A stretch of DNA of 64,000 bases from assembly GCA_001281695.1 (NCBI GenBank), contig LJIE01000001.1, positions 68,107-132,106 of the forward strand, read 5' to 3'. The position numbers and the translations under genes are program-made. The notes under the pieces are model-generated. The model saw nothing but the letters and a program-made list of their open reading frames with translations. It made no database searches and was not told the origin of the DNA. Every line of letters begins with the position of its first letter. Positions within the stretch are counted from its first letter, which is position 1. Below, piece by piece: positions 1 through 7,519 of the stretch. The stretch is from a bacterium 336/3 (lineage in GTDB: Bacteria > Bacteroidota > Bacteroidia > Cytophagales > Thermonemataceae).

Positions 1-1324
1 TGGCAAGTACTTTTTCGGAGTAGATATGAAGTACATCTTCATCATAATCTACAATATCTGTGATTTTTCCATTTACCCTTAAATATTCCAAAAGAGGTCT
101 TAAGAGTGGTGGTACATCAAAGTTTTCAAAAGTTTGGGGTATTCCATCTTGTAGATATGGGTACACATATACATGTAAATCATTGATAAACAACCTACTA
201 AAAGCCTCTAAAACTCCTCCTCTAAGTTTTTCGTATCGAGTTGCATCACAGAGTTGCTCTAGAAGCAATCTGCCAACTACTATTGCAATCTTTTTACGTG
301 TTAACTGAGAAATATAGGCAATAAGTTTATCTGGTTCTTGGAAATTAGAAATCATTACATTTTGTCCAAGTGTACACAAAATATCTACTCTGTCTAGAAA
401 ATCTTGAATATCAATATCACTATTATTACCACCTGCTTGTTTAAGGTCTTGGAGTGTCAATTCTGCTAAAACAACTGTTTTTTGATGTTCTTCAGGAGGT
501 AAATCAGTTAAAAATTGTCTTCTGGACTTTCTAAACATATCCATATTTACATGGGTAATAGGTCTGAATCGTCCACGCAGTACCAATACATTTTTTTTGT
601 ATAAAGCATCTGCTGGTTGTAGCATTTCTGCTTGTGGATTAAATATGGCTGCATCCGCTAAACCATATAAAACCATTTTCAAAGTAACAAGTCGGTTATC
701 AATTTCCTCAAAATCAGGACCTTCAAAACGAATCATGTCAATTTCAATTCTTTCTCTTGAAAGATTATCCATCAAAGAAAGTAAAAAATCATCAGGGTTT
801 TTTGAATGAAAGAAGCAAGCATAAATTAGGTTTACACCTAAAATACCATACGCTTGTTGTTGAAGAATGGCATCTTTATCGTTCATACGTACATGAACAA
901 TTACATCACTAGGCGGACTTTGTGGTTTGAGTTGGAAACGAACGCCCAACCAGCCTTGTCCTTGTACAGTTTTAGAAAAATTGATAGTTGTAACTGTATC
1001 TGCAAAAGCAAAAAAAGTAGTTTTATCGCCTCTTTGCTCTCCCAAACGCATTTCGAGCAGGCTATATTCTTTTGCAAGCATTTTTACCAAACGAGGCTCA
1101 CAAACATAACGTCCACTTTCTTCTTTGCCATAAATTGCATCACTAAAGGTCATGTCATAAGCCGACATAGTTTTGGCCACTGTTCCTGATGCTCCTCCAG
1201 CTTTAAAAAATATAGCTGCTGTTTCTTGCCCTGCTCCAATTTCAGCAAAAGAGCCATAAATAGAAGAGTCTAAATTAATTGTGAGGGCTTTTTGCCTTGT
1301 ACTGGTTAGCTTTTCGTCTTCCAT
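1..1324 (-). CDS. Conserved protein of unknown function (3' end beyond window)
   Basis: An open frame runs on the minus strand from an ATG at 1322-1324 through the left edge, so only the first 441 codons are present. The N-terminus contains the stretches NLDSSIYGSFAEIGAGQETA and AKTMSAYDMTFSDAIYG. Further on come LGVRFQLKPQSPPSD and ILGVNLIYACF, and a later part reads RGRFRPITHVNMDMF. There is no signal peptide and no clear membrane segment, so I expect a cytoplasmic protein. I recall this as a widespread conserved family whose database names are inconsistent and probably wrong, and I recognise no catalytic motif. The gene stands alone and diverges from the TolC-like gene at 1453. The open frame and conserved-looking sequence make it a real gene, but its function is unknown. 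Confidence 0.8.
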   Translation of the reverse strand, partial: MEDEKLTSTRQKALTINLDSSIYGSFAEIGAGQETAAIFFKAGGASGTVAKTMSAYDMTFSDAIYGKEESGRYVCEPRLVKMLAKEYSLLEMRLGEQRGDKTTFFAFADTVTTINFSKTVQGQGWLGVRFQLKPQSPPSDVIVHVRMNDKDAILQQQAYGILGVNLIYACFFHSKNPDDFLLSLMDNLSRERIEIDMIRFEGPDFEEIDNRLVTLKMVLYGLADAAIFNPQAEMLQPADALYKKNVLVLRGRFRPITHVNMDMFRKSRRQFLTDLPPEEHQKTVVLAELTLQDLKQAGGNNSDIDIQDFLDRVDILCTLGQNVMISNFQEPDKLIAYISQLTRKKIAIVVGRLLLEQLCDATRYEKLRGGVLEAFSRLFINDLHVYVYPYLQDGIPQTFENFDVPPLLRPLLEYLRVNGKITDIVDYDEDVLHIYSEKVLA

Positions 1325-1452
1325 ACCAAAAGTTTAGATTTTTCTTAAATTTACACAAAAGCACAAGAATAATACAAATTTTATGCACTAAAATTCTAGT
1401 TTTAGAGTTAAATTTAAAGATTTAAGAATCTATTAAACAACTATCATAATCC

Positions 1453-2742
1453 ATGAAAAAGTATTTCGTTTTTTTTCTTTTCATATCATTTATTTCAAAA
1501 GCTCAGAAAATCACCTTAGAGGAAGCTATCCAAACAGCTTTAAAAAATAATTACGATATTCAAATCATACAAAATAGTAATAAAATAGCTCAATTAAACA
1601 ATTTTACAGGCAATACAGGCAAACTTCCTCGTGTCAATTTGCTTATCAATGATAACTACCAACTTTTTGGTATCAATCAGTTACTTGCAAACGGAACAGA
1701 AACCAACAGAAATGGAGCTACTTCCAATAATCTCAATGCCACTGTTCGAGCTGACTGGCTCATTTTCAATGGTTTTAGAGGAACATCTACAGAAAAACGA
1801 TTGGATTTACAGGAAAGCAATTCTCAGCTCAATTTAAAATCTCAAAATCAACAAATTACAGCCTCTGTAACAGTTGCTTATGTAGAAATTATTCGTCAGA
1901 AACAAATTAAAAAAGTTTTACAAAGCAGTTTAGAAGTTTCAGAAAAACGATTGGAAATTGTAAAGAAACGTGCCGAATTGGGTACAGCCAATCAAACGGA
2001 TATTTATTTAGCTGATTTGGACATCAATACACAGCGACAAGCTGTTTTTTCACAAGACTTAGCTATCAAACAAGCTAAAGTAAATCTCAATATTCTGATG
2101 GGTAAAAAAGCTGAAGACGAGATAGAGGTGGTAGATGATATTACTTTTCAAAAAGATATTTCCATTGAAAAACTTAGACAAAACTTAAAGAATTCACCTC
2201 AAATAAAGGCTATTCAAAATAATATTGAAGTCAATAAAAATTTAGAACAAGAGGCTGGAGCAGGTCGTTTACCCACATTTAATCTCAATGCTGGTTATAC
2301 TTACACTCGAAATAACAGTACAGCAGGTTTTTTGCTACTCAACCAGAATTATGGACCTTTTGTAGGATTTAATTTCACACTACCCTTATATAATGGAAAC
2401 ATTAATAATCGTCAATTAGAAATTGCTAAAACTCAAACTAAAACCCAAGAATTAGAACTTGCTCGTGTTGAACAAAACTTACAAGGAGAACTCGAAAGAC
2501 AATGGCAAGCATATTTATTAGCAAGTGAACAAGCAAAAGCTGAGGAAAAAAATGCTCAAACTGCCCAAGAATATCTAAAATTGATGCAGAAACGCTTTGA
2601 GTTAGGGCAATCCAATATTATTGAAATCAGAGAAGCTCAAAGAGTAACTGAAAATACTGAAGGACGAAAAATTCAGAGTTTATTTAGCTTAAAAGTCGCT
2701 GAAATACAATTGCTTTTGGCAGCAGGTATGCTGGGTGAATAA
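1453..2742 (+). CDS. TolC-family outer membrane efflux protein
   Basis: This 429-residue protein begins with a signal peptide of about 18 residues ending in SKAQ. The rest shows the TolC/OEP pattern of two homologous halves of long, Gln/Glu/Lys-rich helices. The N-terminal half starts with ITLEEAIQTALKNNYDIQI, the typical opening of the family. Later parts include LGTANQTDIYLADLDINTQRQA and LGQSNIIEIREAQRVTENTEG, matching the helix pair that lines the periplasmic tunnel. It should form a trimeric outer membrane channel for an export system. No RND pump or adaptor gene is next to it, so its partner is probably elsewhere. It is separate from the TolC domain fused to the RND pump at 25883-30304. 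It ends directly at a strong hairpin terminator. Confidence 0.9.
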   Translation: MKKYFVFFLFISFISKAQKITLEEAIQTALKNNYDIQIIQNSNKIAQLNNFTGNTGKLPRVNLLINDNYQLFGINQLLANGTETNRNGATSNNLNATVRADWLIFNGFRGTSTEKRLDLQESNSQLNLKSQNQQITASVTVAYVEIIRQKQIKKVLQSSLEVSEKRLEIVKKRAELGTANQTDIYLADLDINTQRQAVFSQDLAIKQAKVNLNILMGKKAEDEIEVVDDITFQKDISIEKLRQNLKNSPQIKAIQNNIEVNKNLEQEAGAGRLPTFNLNAGYTYTRNNSTAGFLLLNQNYGPFVGFNFTLPLYNGNINNRQLEIAKTQTKTQELELARVEQNLQGELERQWQAYLLASEQAKAEEKNAQTAQEYLKLMQKRFELGQSNIIEIREAQRVTENTEGRKIQSLFSLKVAEIQLLLAAGMLGE

Positions 2743-2766
2743 AAAAGAGGCTAAGCCTCTTTTTTA
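2743..2766. terminator. Bidirectional intrinsic terminator
   Basis: A perfect stem, AAAAGAGGC paired with GCCTCTTTT around a three-base TAA loop, is flanked by A and T tracts. It lies between two converging genes, the TolC-like gene and the AAA+ ATPase gene, and should serve both. Confidence 0.85.
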
Positions 2767-2771
2767 TTTTT

Positions 2772-4298
2772 TTATCTCTTTTTATATCCAAAATCCTCGT
2801 CTTCATCATCTTCGTCCTCATATTTGCCAAAATTAGGCATATTGAGCATTCCTGAAAGAATGTCTGAAAATTGAAGACTGCGAGTTAAGATTTTTTTGCT
2901 TAGTTGCGAATACTCTGCCAATCCATGAATAGCAAATTCCATCATCAAATAAAATTCTGATTCTGGTAAATTTTTAAAGGTTTCTTTTATTAAACCTTCC
3001 AAGCCTTTTACTTCCTTGAGTTTTTGCTTGTATTCTTCTTGTGGAGCATCATTGAGCAAATCAATGGAATTCCCATTTCCAAACCATTCTAAAATAGCCT
3101 GATAAGGATTTTTATCCTTCATTTTTTTGCCTTGCTCTGGATTGATAAAGTATTGTCCAAATTGTGTTCTGATTGCCTTAGAAAGTAAGTTTTGGGCTAC
3201 AATGGCAGCACCTTCCTGTTCCCCTTCATAGACAAGTTCTATTTTTCCAGTAATGGCAGGCAATACACCTATTAAGTCAGAAATTCTTAGGGTTGTCAGA
3301 TTTTCACCATTAAGAAGCAAACGTCTTTCTGCTGCACTGACTAAATTTTCTAAAGCTGCAATGGTAAGCCTTGCTGAAACCCCACTTTTTGCATCTACAT
3401 ATTCACTGTTTCGAGCTTCCACAGCAACTTGCTCTACCAAGTCTTTCAGTAATTCAGGAATATATACCCTATCTTTCTGAGCATTGGCAAGTTTAGCTTC
3501 TTGAGAAGTAATTTTTTTACCTATTTCTATACTTTTCGGATAGTGTGTAAGTATCTGACTATCAATTCTATCTTTGAGTGGTGTAACGATACTTCCTCTA
3601 TTGGTATAGTCTTCAGGGTTTGCTGTAAATACAAACTGAATATCTAAAGGCAAACGTAATTTGAAGCCACGTATCTGAATATCACCTTCTTGCAAAATAT
3701 TGAACAAAGAAACCTGAATACGAGCCTGTAAGTCAGGGAGTTCATTGATTACAAAGATACAACGATGTGAACGGGGTATCAACCCAAAATGAATAACTCT
3801 TTCATCAGAGTAAGGCAACTTGAGACTTGCAGCTTTGATGGGGTCTACATCTCCTATCAAATCAGCCACTGAAACATCAGGAGTTGCCAGCTTTTCTGTA
3901 TAACGATCATTTCTATGTAACCATGAAATAGGCGTTTCATCTCCTTTTTCTGCAATTACGTCTATGGCATAGCGAGAAAGAGGCAGTAAAGGGTCATCGT
4001 TGAGTTCAGAACCTGCTACAATTGGAATATACTCATCCAAAAGCTCTACCATAAGCCTTGCAATACGAGTTTTGGCCTGTCCACGAAGCCCTAAAAGATT
4101 GATATGATGTTTGGAAAGAATGGCTCTTTCTATATCAGGAATTACAGTTTCCTCATATCCCCAAATTCCTTCAAATACATTTTCTTTATTTCTTAATTTT
4201 TTAATGAGATTTTCTCTTAACTCTTCTTTAATGCTACGGCTCTGATAACCTGTTTTTTTAAGGTCTCCTAAGGTACGTAATCCTAATAGTTGATTCAT
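2772..4298 (-). CDS. MoxR / magnesium-chelatase-like AAA+ ATPase
   Basis: This 508-residue protein has an AAA+ core at roughly residues 40-330. The Walker A motif is GLRGQAKT (residues 70-77), with Ala where most P-loops have Gly. Walker B is CIFVINELPD, with Asn-Glu instead of Asp-Glu, and a sensor I-like FVFTANPEDYTNRG follows. The family is related to the BchI/ChlI chelatase subunit and MoxR ATPases, which usually act as chaperone-like remodelling machines with a von Willebrand A (VWA) partner. The C-terminus is acidic (EDEDDEDEDFGYKKR). No VWA gene is adjacent: the neighbours are a TolC-like gene and pheT. The ATPase assignment is secure, but the substrate is unknown. A role in metal chelation is unlikely without the other chelatase subunits. 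Confidence 0.85.
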   Translation of the reverse strand: MNQLLGLRTLGDLKKTGYQSRSIKEELRENLIKKLRNKENVFEGIWGYEETVIPDIERAILSKHHINLLGLRGQAKTRIARLMVELLDEYIPIVAGSELNDDPLLPLSRYAIDVIAEKGDETPISWLHRNDRYTEKLATPDVSVADLIGDVDPIKAASLKLPYSDERVIHFGLIPRSHRCIFVINELPDLQARIQVSLFNILQEGDIQIRGFKLRLPLDIQFVFTANPEDYTNRGSIVTPLKDRIDSQILTHYPKSIEIGKKITSQEAKLANAQKDRVYIPELLKDLVEQVAVEARNSEYVDAKSGVSARLTIAALENLVSAAERRLLLNGENLTTLRISDLIGVLPAITGKIELVYEGEQEGAAIVAQNLLSKAIRTQFGQYFINPEQGKKMKDKNPYQAILEWFGNGNSIDLLNDAPQEEYKQKLKEVKGLEGLIKETFKNLPESEFYLMMEFAIHGLAEYSQLSKKILTRSLQFSDILSGMLNMPNFGKYEDEDDEDEDFGYKKR

Positions 4299-4373
4299 AG
4301 GTTTGTTGGACTGGTTGTTTTATCTTAAACCATTTTTTGAGTCGTAATGTTTCTTGAGTTTACTTTTTCATCA

Positions 4374-4408
4374 AAAAGCCTTTATAACAGACTGTTATAA
4401 AGGCTTTT
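4374..4408 (-). terminator. Terminator of pheT
   Basis: A 16-base-pair perfect inverted repeat with a three-base GAC loop starts with AAAAGCC and ends with GGCTTTT. It lies just downstream of the pheT stop codon on the minus strand. Confidence 0.85.
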
Positions 4409-4430
4409 CTATAATTTCAAGTATTTTAGT

Positions 4431-6872
4431 TTAATCTCTAATCACCGCTCCAAAATCTTTTTTGAAACCTTCCATGAGTTTTTGCATGGTTTTATCAATT
4501 TGAGTATCAGTAAGTGTCTGTGTATCATCTTGTAAGAAGAAACTAATGGCATACGATTTTCTACCTTCACCTATTTGCTCACCTTCATACACACTAAATA
4601 CGTTCAAACGCTTTAAGAGTTTTTTCTCCAACTCAAGTGCTTTTTGCTCAATGGCCTGATAAGTTACATTTTTATCCAAAATAAGAGATAAATCTCGGCG
4701 AACTTCAGGGAATTTAGAAATTTCCTGATATGTATTTTCAGATTGATATTGAGCTACTAGCCAATCCCAGTCCAATTCTGCATACAATACATTTCCTTTT
4801 AAGTCTGCAAATTTTGTAATATAAGGTTGTAACTCTCCTATTTGAGCAAATACATATCCCTTATAACTATAATTTAATCCATAAGCAAAAGCCTGTGGGC
4901 TTGCAGATTCTGTTTTAAAATTTTTAACACGTAATTTTCTTAAAATTTTATCCACAATACCTGCTAAAAAGTGGAATTCTGCTTTTTTGGAAGTTTCTTG
5001 CCATGTTTCTGCATGAGTATTGCCCGCTACAAAAATACTCAAATATGTTTTTTCACCATATTTATCTGTAACTGAACCCTCTGAACTTTTTTTATGATAA
5101 ACCTTACCAAACTCGAATATTTTAAGGTCTTTCTGTTTCCGATTGATATTGTATGAAAGCACTTCCAAACCCGAAAAAATAAGACTCTGACGCAAAACTT
5201 CTAACTCTTCACTGAGTTTATTTAGGATTACTACATTTTTGTCTTCATCTAAATGTTTAAGAGTCTGTGCATAAGCAGGTTTAGTAAGTGAGTTGGTAAT
5301 AGTTTCATAAAACCCATTACTTGTAAGTACTTCATTTACTAAGTTTTGCAACTGATATTTGTCTATTTTAGGAAATGAAGCTATAAACGAACTACTCAAA
5401 TTATCTGAAATTTCAATATTATTGAAACCATAAATTCTTAATATTTCCTCAATAATATCAGCTTCTCTCTGAACATCCACTCTATAAGGTGGTACTTGTA
5501 GCATAAGAGCCTCTTCTGTTTCTTCCAATATCTTTATTTCTAAACCTGTTAGAGTATTTTTAATAAAACTTTTTTCAAGTTTTTTGCCAATGAGTCTGTC
5601 AATATTTTTGTATAAAACTTTGATTTTAAAATCTTCTATAGACTTTGGATATTCATCGGTAATACCATACTTAATTTCTCCACCAGCAATGTCTAAAATT
5701 ATTTTTGCAATAACTCTTAAAGCTATTACAGGCATATTAGGGTCTGTTCCACGTTCAAAACGAAAAGAAGCATCTGTTTTTAAACCATGAAACTGTGAGG
5801 TTTTACGAACACTATCAGGATGAAAATAAGCACTTTCAATAAAAATATTTTTGGTTGTACTTGTAACGCCAGAATCTAAACCACCAAAAACCCCTGCAAT
5901 GGCAAGTGGCTTTTCTGCATCACAAATCATCAAGTCATTTTCAGAAAGTTTTCTTTCTATGCTATCAAGCGTCATGAAAGGGGTATCTTTGGCTACTTTC
6001 TTTACAATGATTGTTTTTCCTGCAATTTTATCAGCATCAAAAGCATGCAGAGGTTGTCCTAAATGATGCAATACATAGTTTGTAGCATCTACAATATTAT
6101 TGATAGGGTTTAAACCTATGGCTTTTATTCTATTCTTAAGCCAATCTGGAGAATCTTGTACTTTTACATTTTCAATGAGCAAACCCGCATAACGAGGACA
6201 AGCCTCTGTATCTTTTATTTCTACTTTGATAGGGCAGTTTTGGGAAACCTCAATACTTTGTTGAGCAATTGTTTTAAGTTCTTTATTAAACAAAACTTTT
6301 AAATCTCTTGCCACACCCAAATGTGAAGCAGCATCTACTCTGTTAGGTGTTAGTCCAATTTCTATAATATAATCTTCTTCTACCTTGAAGTATTCTTTGA
6401 CAGGTGTACCATTGGCAAATGTGGTTTCTAGAACCATGATACCTTCATGAGATGTCCCCAAACCTATTTCGTCTTCAGCACAAATCATTCCTTCAGATTC
6501 TTCACCTCTTATTTTTGCTTTTTTGATAGTAAACGATTCTCCAGTAACTGGGTATAAAGTAGCTCCGACTGTTGCTACTACTACTTTTTGTCCTATTGCC
6601 ACGTTACTTGCACCACATACAATCGGAACAACCCCCACACCAATATCTACTGTGGTCTTTGAAAGTTTATCTGCATTGGGGTGTTTTTCGCAGGTAAGTA
6701 CCTCACCAATCACTAAACCATCCAAAGCATTTTCTATTTTTTTTCCATTACACAAAAATATTTTGTCTATACCTTCTACCTCCAAACCTGCTTGTGTAAG
6801 TCTTATACCTATTGTTTCAGGTGTTTCTGTTATATCAATGATTTCTTTGAGCCAGTTGTAAGAAATTTTCAT
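4431..6872 (-). CDS. pheT: Phenylalanine--tRNA ligase beta subunit
   Basis: PheT joins PheS in an alpha2beta2 enzyme that charges tRNA-Phe. The protein begins MKISYNWLKEII, the usual start of this family. The open frame extends 17 codons further upstream, but that extension resembles no PheT. Domains in order are: the EMAP-like tRNA-binding domain (about residues 40-155), the B3/B4 editing domain with HHLGQPLHAFDADKI, the B5 domain, the catalytic-like core, and a C-terminal ferredoxin-like anticodon-binding domain (KFPEVRRDLSLILDKNVTYQ). The 813-residue length is normal for bacterial PheT. pheS is not adjacent, as is common in Bacteroidota. The gene is alone between its terminator and a divergent small gene. 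On the minus strand, 6908-6930 contains a TATTTTGC sequence that could be its promoter. Confidence 0.97.
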   Translation of the reverse strand: MKISYNWLKEIIDITETPETIGIRLTQAGLEVEGIDKIFLCNGKKIENALDGLVIGEVLTCEKHPNADKLSKTTVDIGVGVVPIVCGASNVAIGQKVVVATVGATLYPVTGESFTIKKAKIRGEESEGMICAEDEIGLGTSHEGIMVLETTFANGTPVKEYFKVEEDYIIEIGLTPNRVDAASHLGVARDLKVLFNKELKTIAQQSIEVSQNCPIKVEIKDTEACPRYAGLLIENVKVQDSPDWLKNRIKAIGLNPINNIVDATNYVLHHLGQPLHAFDADKIAGKTIIVKKVAKDTPFMTLDSIERKLSENDLMICDAEKPLAIAGVFGGLDSGVTSTTKNIFIESAYFHPDSVRKTSQFHGLKTDASFRFERGTDPNMPVIALRVIAKIILDIAGGEIKYGITDEYPKSIEDFKIKVLYKNIDRLIGKKLEKSFIKNTLTGLEIKILEETEEALMLQVPPYRVDVQREADIIEEILRIYGFNNIEISDNLSSSFIASFPKIDKYQLQNLVNEVLTSNGFYETITNSLTKPAYAQTLKHLDEDKNVVILNKLSEELEVLRQSLIFSGLEVLSYNINRKQKDLKIFEFGKVYHKKSSEGSVTDKYGEKTYLSIFVAGNTHAETWQETSKKAEFHFLAGIVDKILRKLRVKNFKTESASPQAFAYGLNYSYKGYVFAQIGELQPYITKFADLKGNVLYAELDWDWLVAQYQSENTYQEISKFPEVRRDLSLILDKNVTYQAIEQKALELEKKLLKRLNVFSVYEGEQIGEGRKSYAISFFLQDDTQTLTDTQIDKTMQKLMEGFKKDFGAVIRD

Positions 6873-6991
6873 ATCTATGTCCTTAAATGTTTGTAATCTA
6901 TTTTTTAGGTTTGCAAAATACAAAAAAATAAAAAGATGATTGTAGTTTTCTTTTTTTTTGTAGTTTTAAGGAAATTTAAACTCTAAACGTC

Positions 6992-7297
6992 ATGGAAGAA
7001 TTATCAAAAAAATTAGTTGAAGCTGGTTTATCAGAAGAACAAGCTAAAAAAGCATTAGAAGTATTTAAAGCACAAGCTAGCGAAGAAGGTTTCATGGATA
7101 AGTTAGGAGATTGGGCTGGTGGAGCAAAAGAAAAGTTAGGTGATTTTGCAGAAGGTGCAAAAGAAAAACTAGGAGATTTAGCTGAAGATGCTGGTGAAGC
7201 ATTTGATAAAGCCAAAGGTTTTGTTTCTGGTCTTTGGAATAAAGTAGCTGGAGATGATGATAAAAAAGAGGAAAAAAAGGAAGAGCCTAAAAAATAA
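6992..7297 (+). CDS. Small LEA-like repeat protein
   Basis: The 101-residue product has no signal peptide or membrane segment. Residues 1-30 form a charged helix (LVEAGLSEEQAKKALEVF). From about residue 35 come 11-residue repeats: KLGDWAGGAKE, KLGDFAEGAKE and KLGDLAEDAGE, then a looser AFDKAKGF unit. The tail is Lys/Glu/Asp rich (DDDKKEEKKEEPKK). Such 11-mer amphipathic repeats are seen in LEA-like stress proteins and some lipid-surface-binding helices. I infer a soluble, partly disordered helical protein that may associate with membranes or protect against desiccation or stress. The reverse-strand open frame here is a by-product of the repeats. The gene is single and ends at a good terminator, which supports its being real. 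Confidence 0.75.
   Translation: MEELSKKLVEAGLSEEQAKKALEVFKAQASEEGFMDKLGDWAGGAKEKLGDFAEGAKEKLGDLAEDAGEAFDKAKGFVSGLWNKVAGDDDKKEEKKEEPKK
7090..7200 (+). repeat. Tandem 33-bp repeat inside the LEA-like gene
   Basis: Roughly three imperfect copies of a 33-base unit occur, recognisable by the core GCAAAAGAAAA followed by an AGGNGATTT core. They encode the 11-residue KLGD.A.GAKE repeats and point to internal duplication. Confidence 0.7.
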
Positions 7298-7301
7298 ATA
7301 T

Positions 7302-7332
7302 AAAGAGGTGCATTTTGTACCTCTTTTTTTGT
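7302..7332 (+). terminator. Terminator of the LEA-like gene
   Basis: The stem AAAGAGGTGC / GTACCTCTTT contains one G-T pair and closes a short T-rich loop. A run of T follows, giving a classic intrinsic terminator. Confidence 0.85.
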
Positions 7333-7343
7333 TTTTAATTAAA

Positions 7344-7371
7344 AAAGGGCTTCAAATATTGAAGCCCCTTT
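7344..7371. terminator. Second hairpin after the LEA-like gene
   Basis: A perfect 9-bp stem, GGGCTTCAA / TTGAAGCCC, has an ATA loop and flanking A and T tracts. It lies 18 bases after the previous hairpin. It could be a back-up terminator or an RNA 3'-end structure. No open reading frame nearby explains it. Confidence 0.5.
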
Positions 7372-7451
7372 CCAGTTAAACAAAAATTGAACACTATGCA
7401 ATTATATATACGTTAAAAGAGGAAAAAACGTTGCATTTTTTTTTATTTTTT

Positions 7452-7480
7452 TTTGAAAAAAAATAAAAATCTTATTTTTG
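7452..7480 (+). promoter_or_regulatory. Candidate Bacteroidota-type promoter
   Basis: TTTG at 7452-7455 and TATTTTTG at 7473-7480 match the -33 TTTG and -7 TAnnTTTG elements, with a 17-base spacer that is slightly short. It lies 39 bases before the penicillin-acylase start. The surrounding DNA is extremely AT-rich, so a chance match is possible. Confidence 0.35.
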
Positions 7481-7519
7481 AGCTAACAAACAAAGAAAAT
7501 ATTACTAAAATTCTTTTTC

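Noticed and set aside
6976-7215. Minus-strand open frame with PSFSFAPSAKSPN repeats
   Set aside because: It is the reverse reading of the tandem repeat in the LEA-like gene at 6992-7297; repeats keep several frames open.
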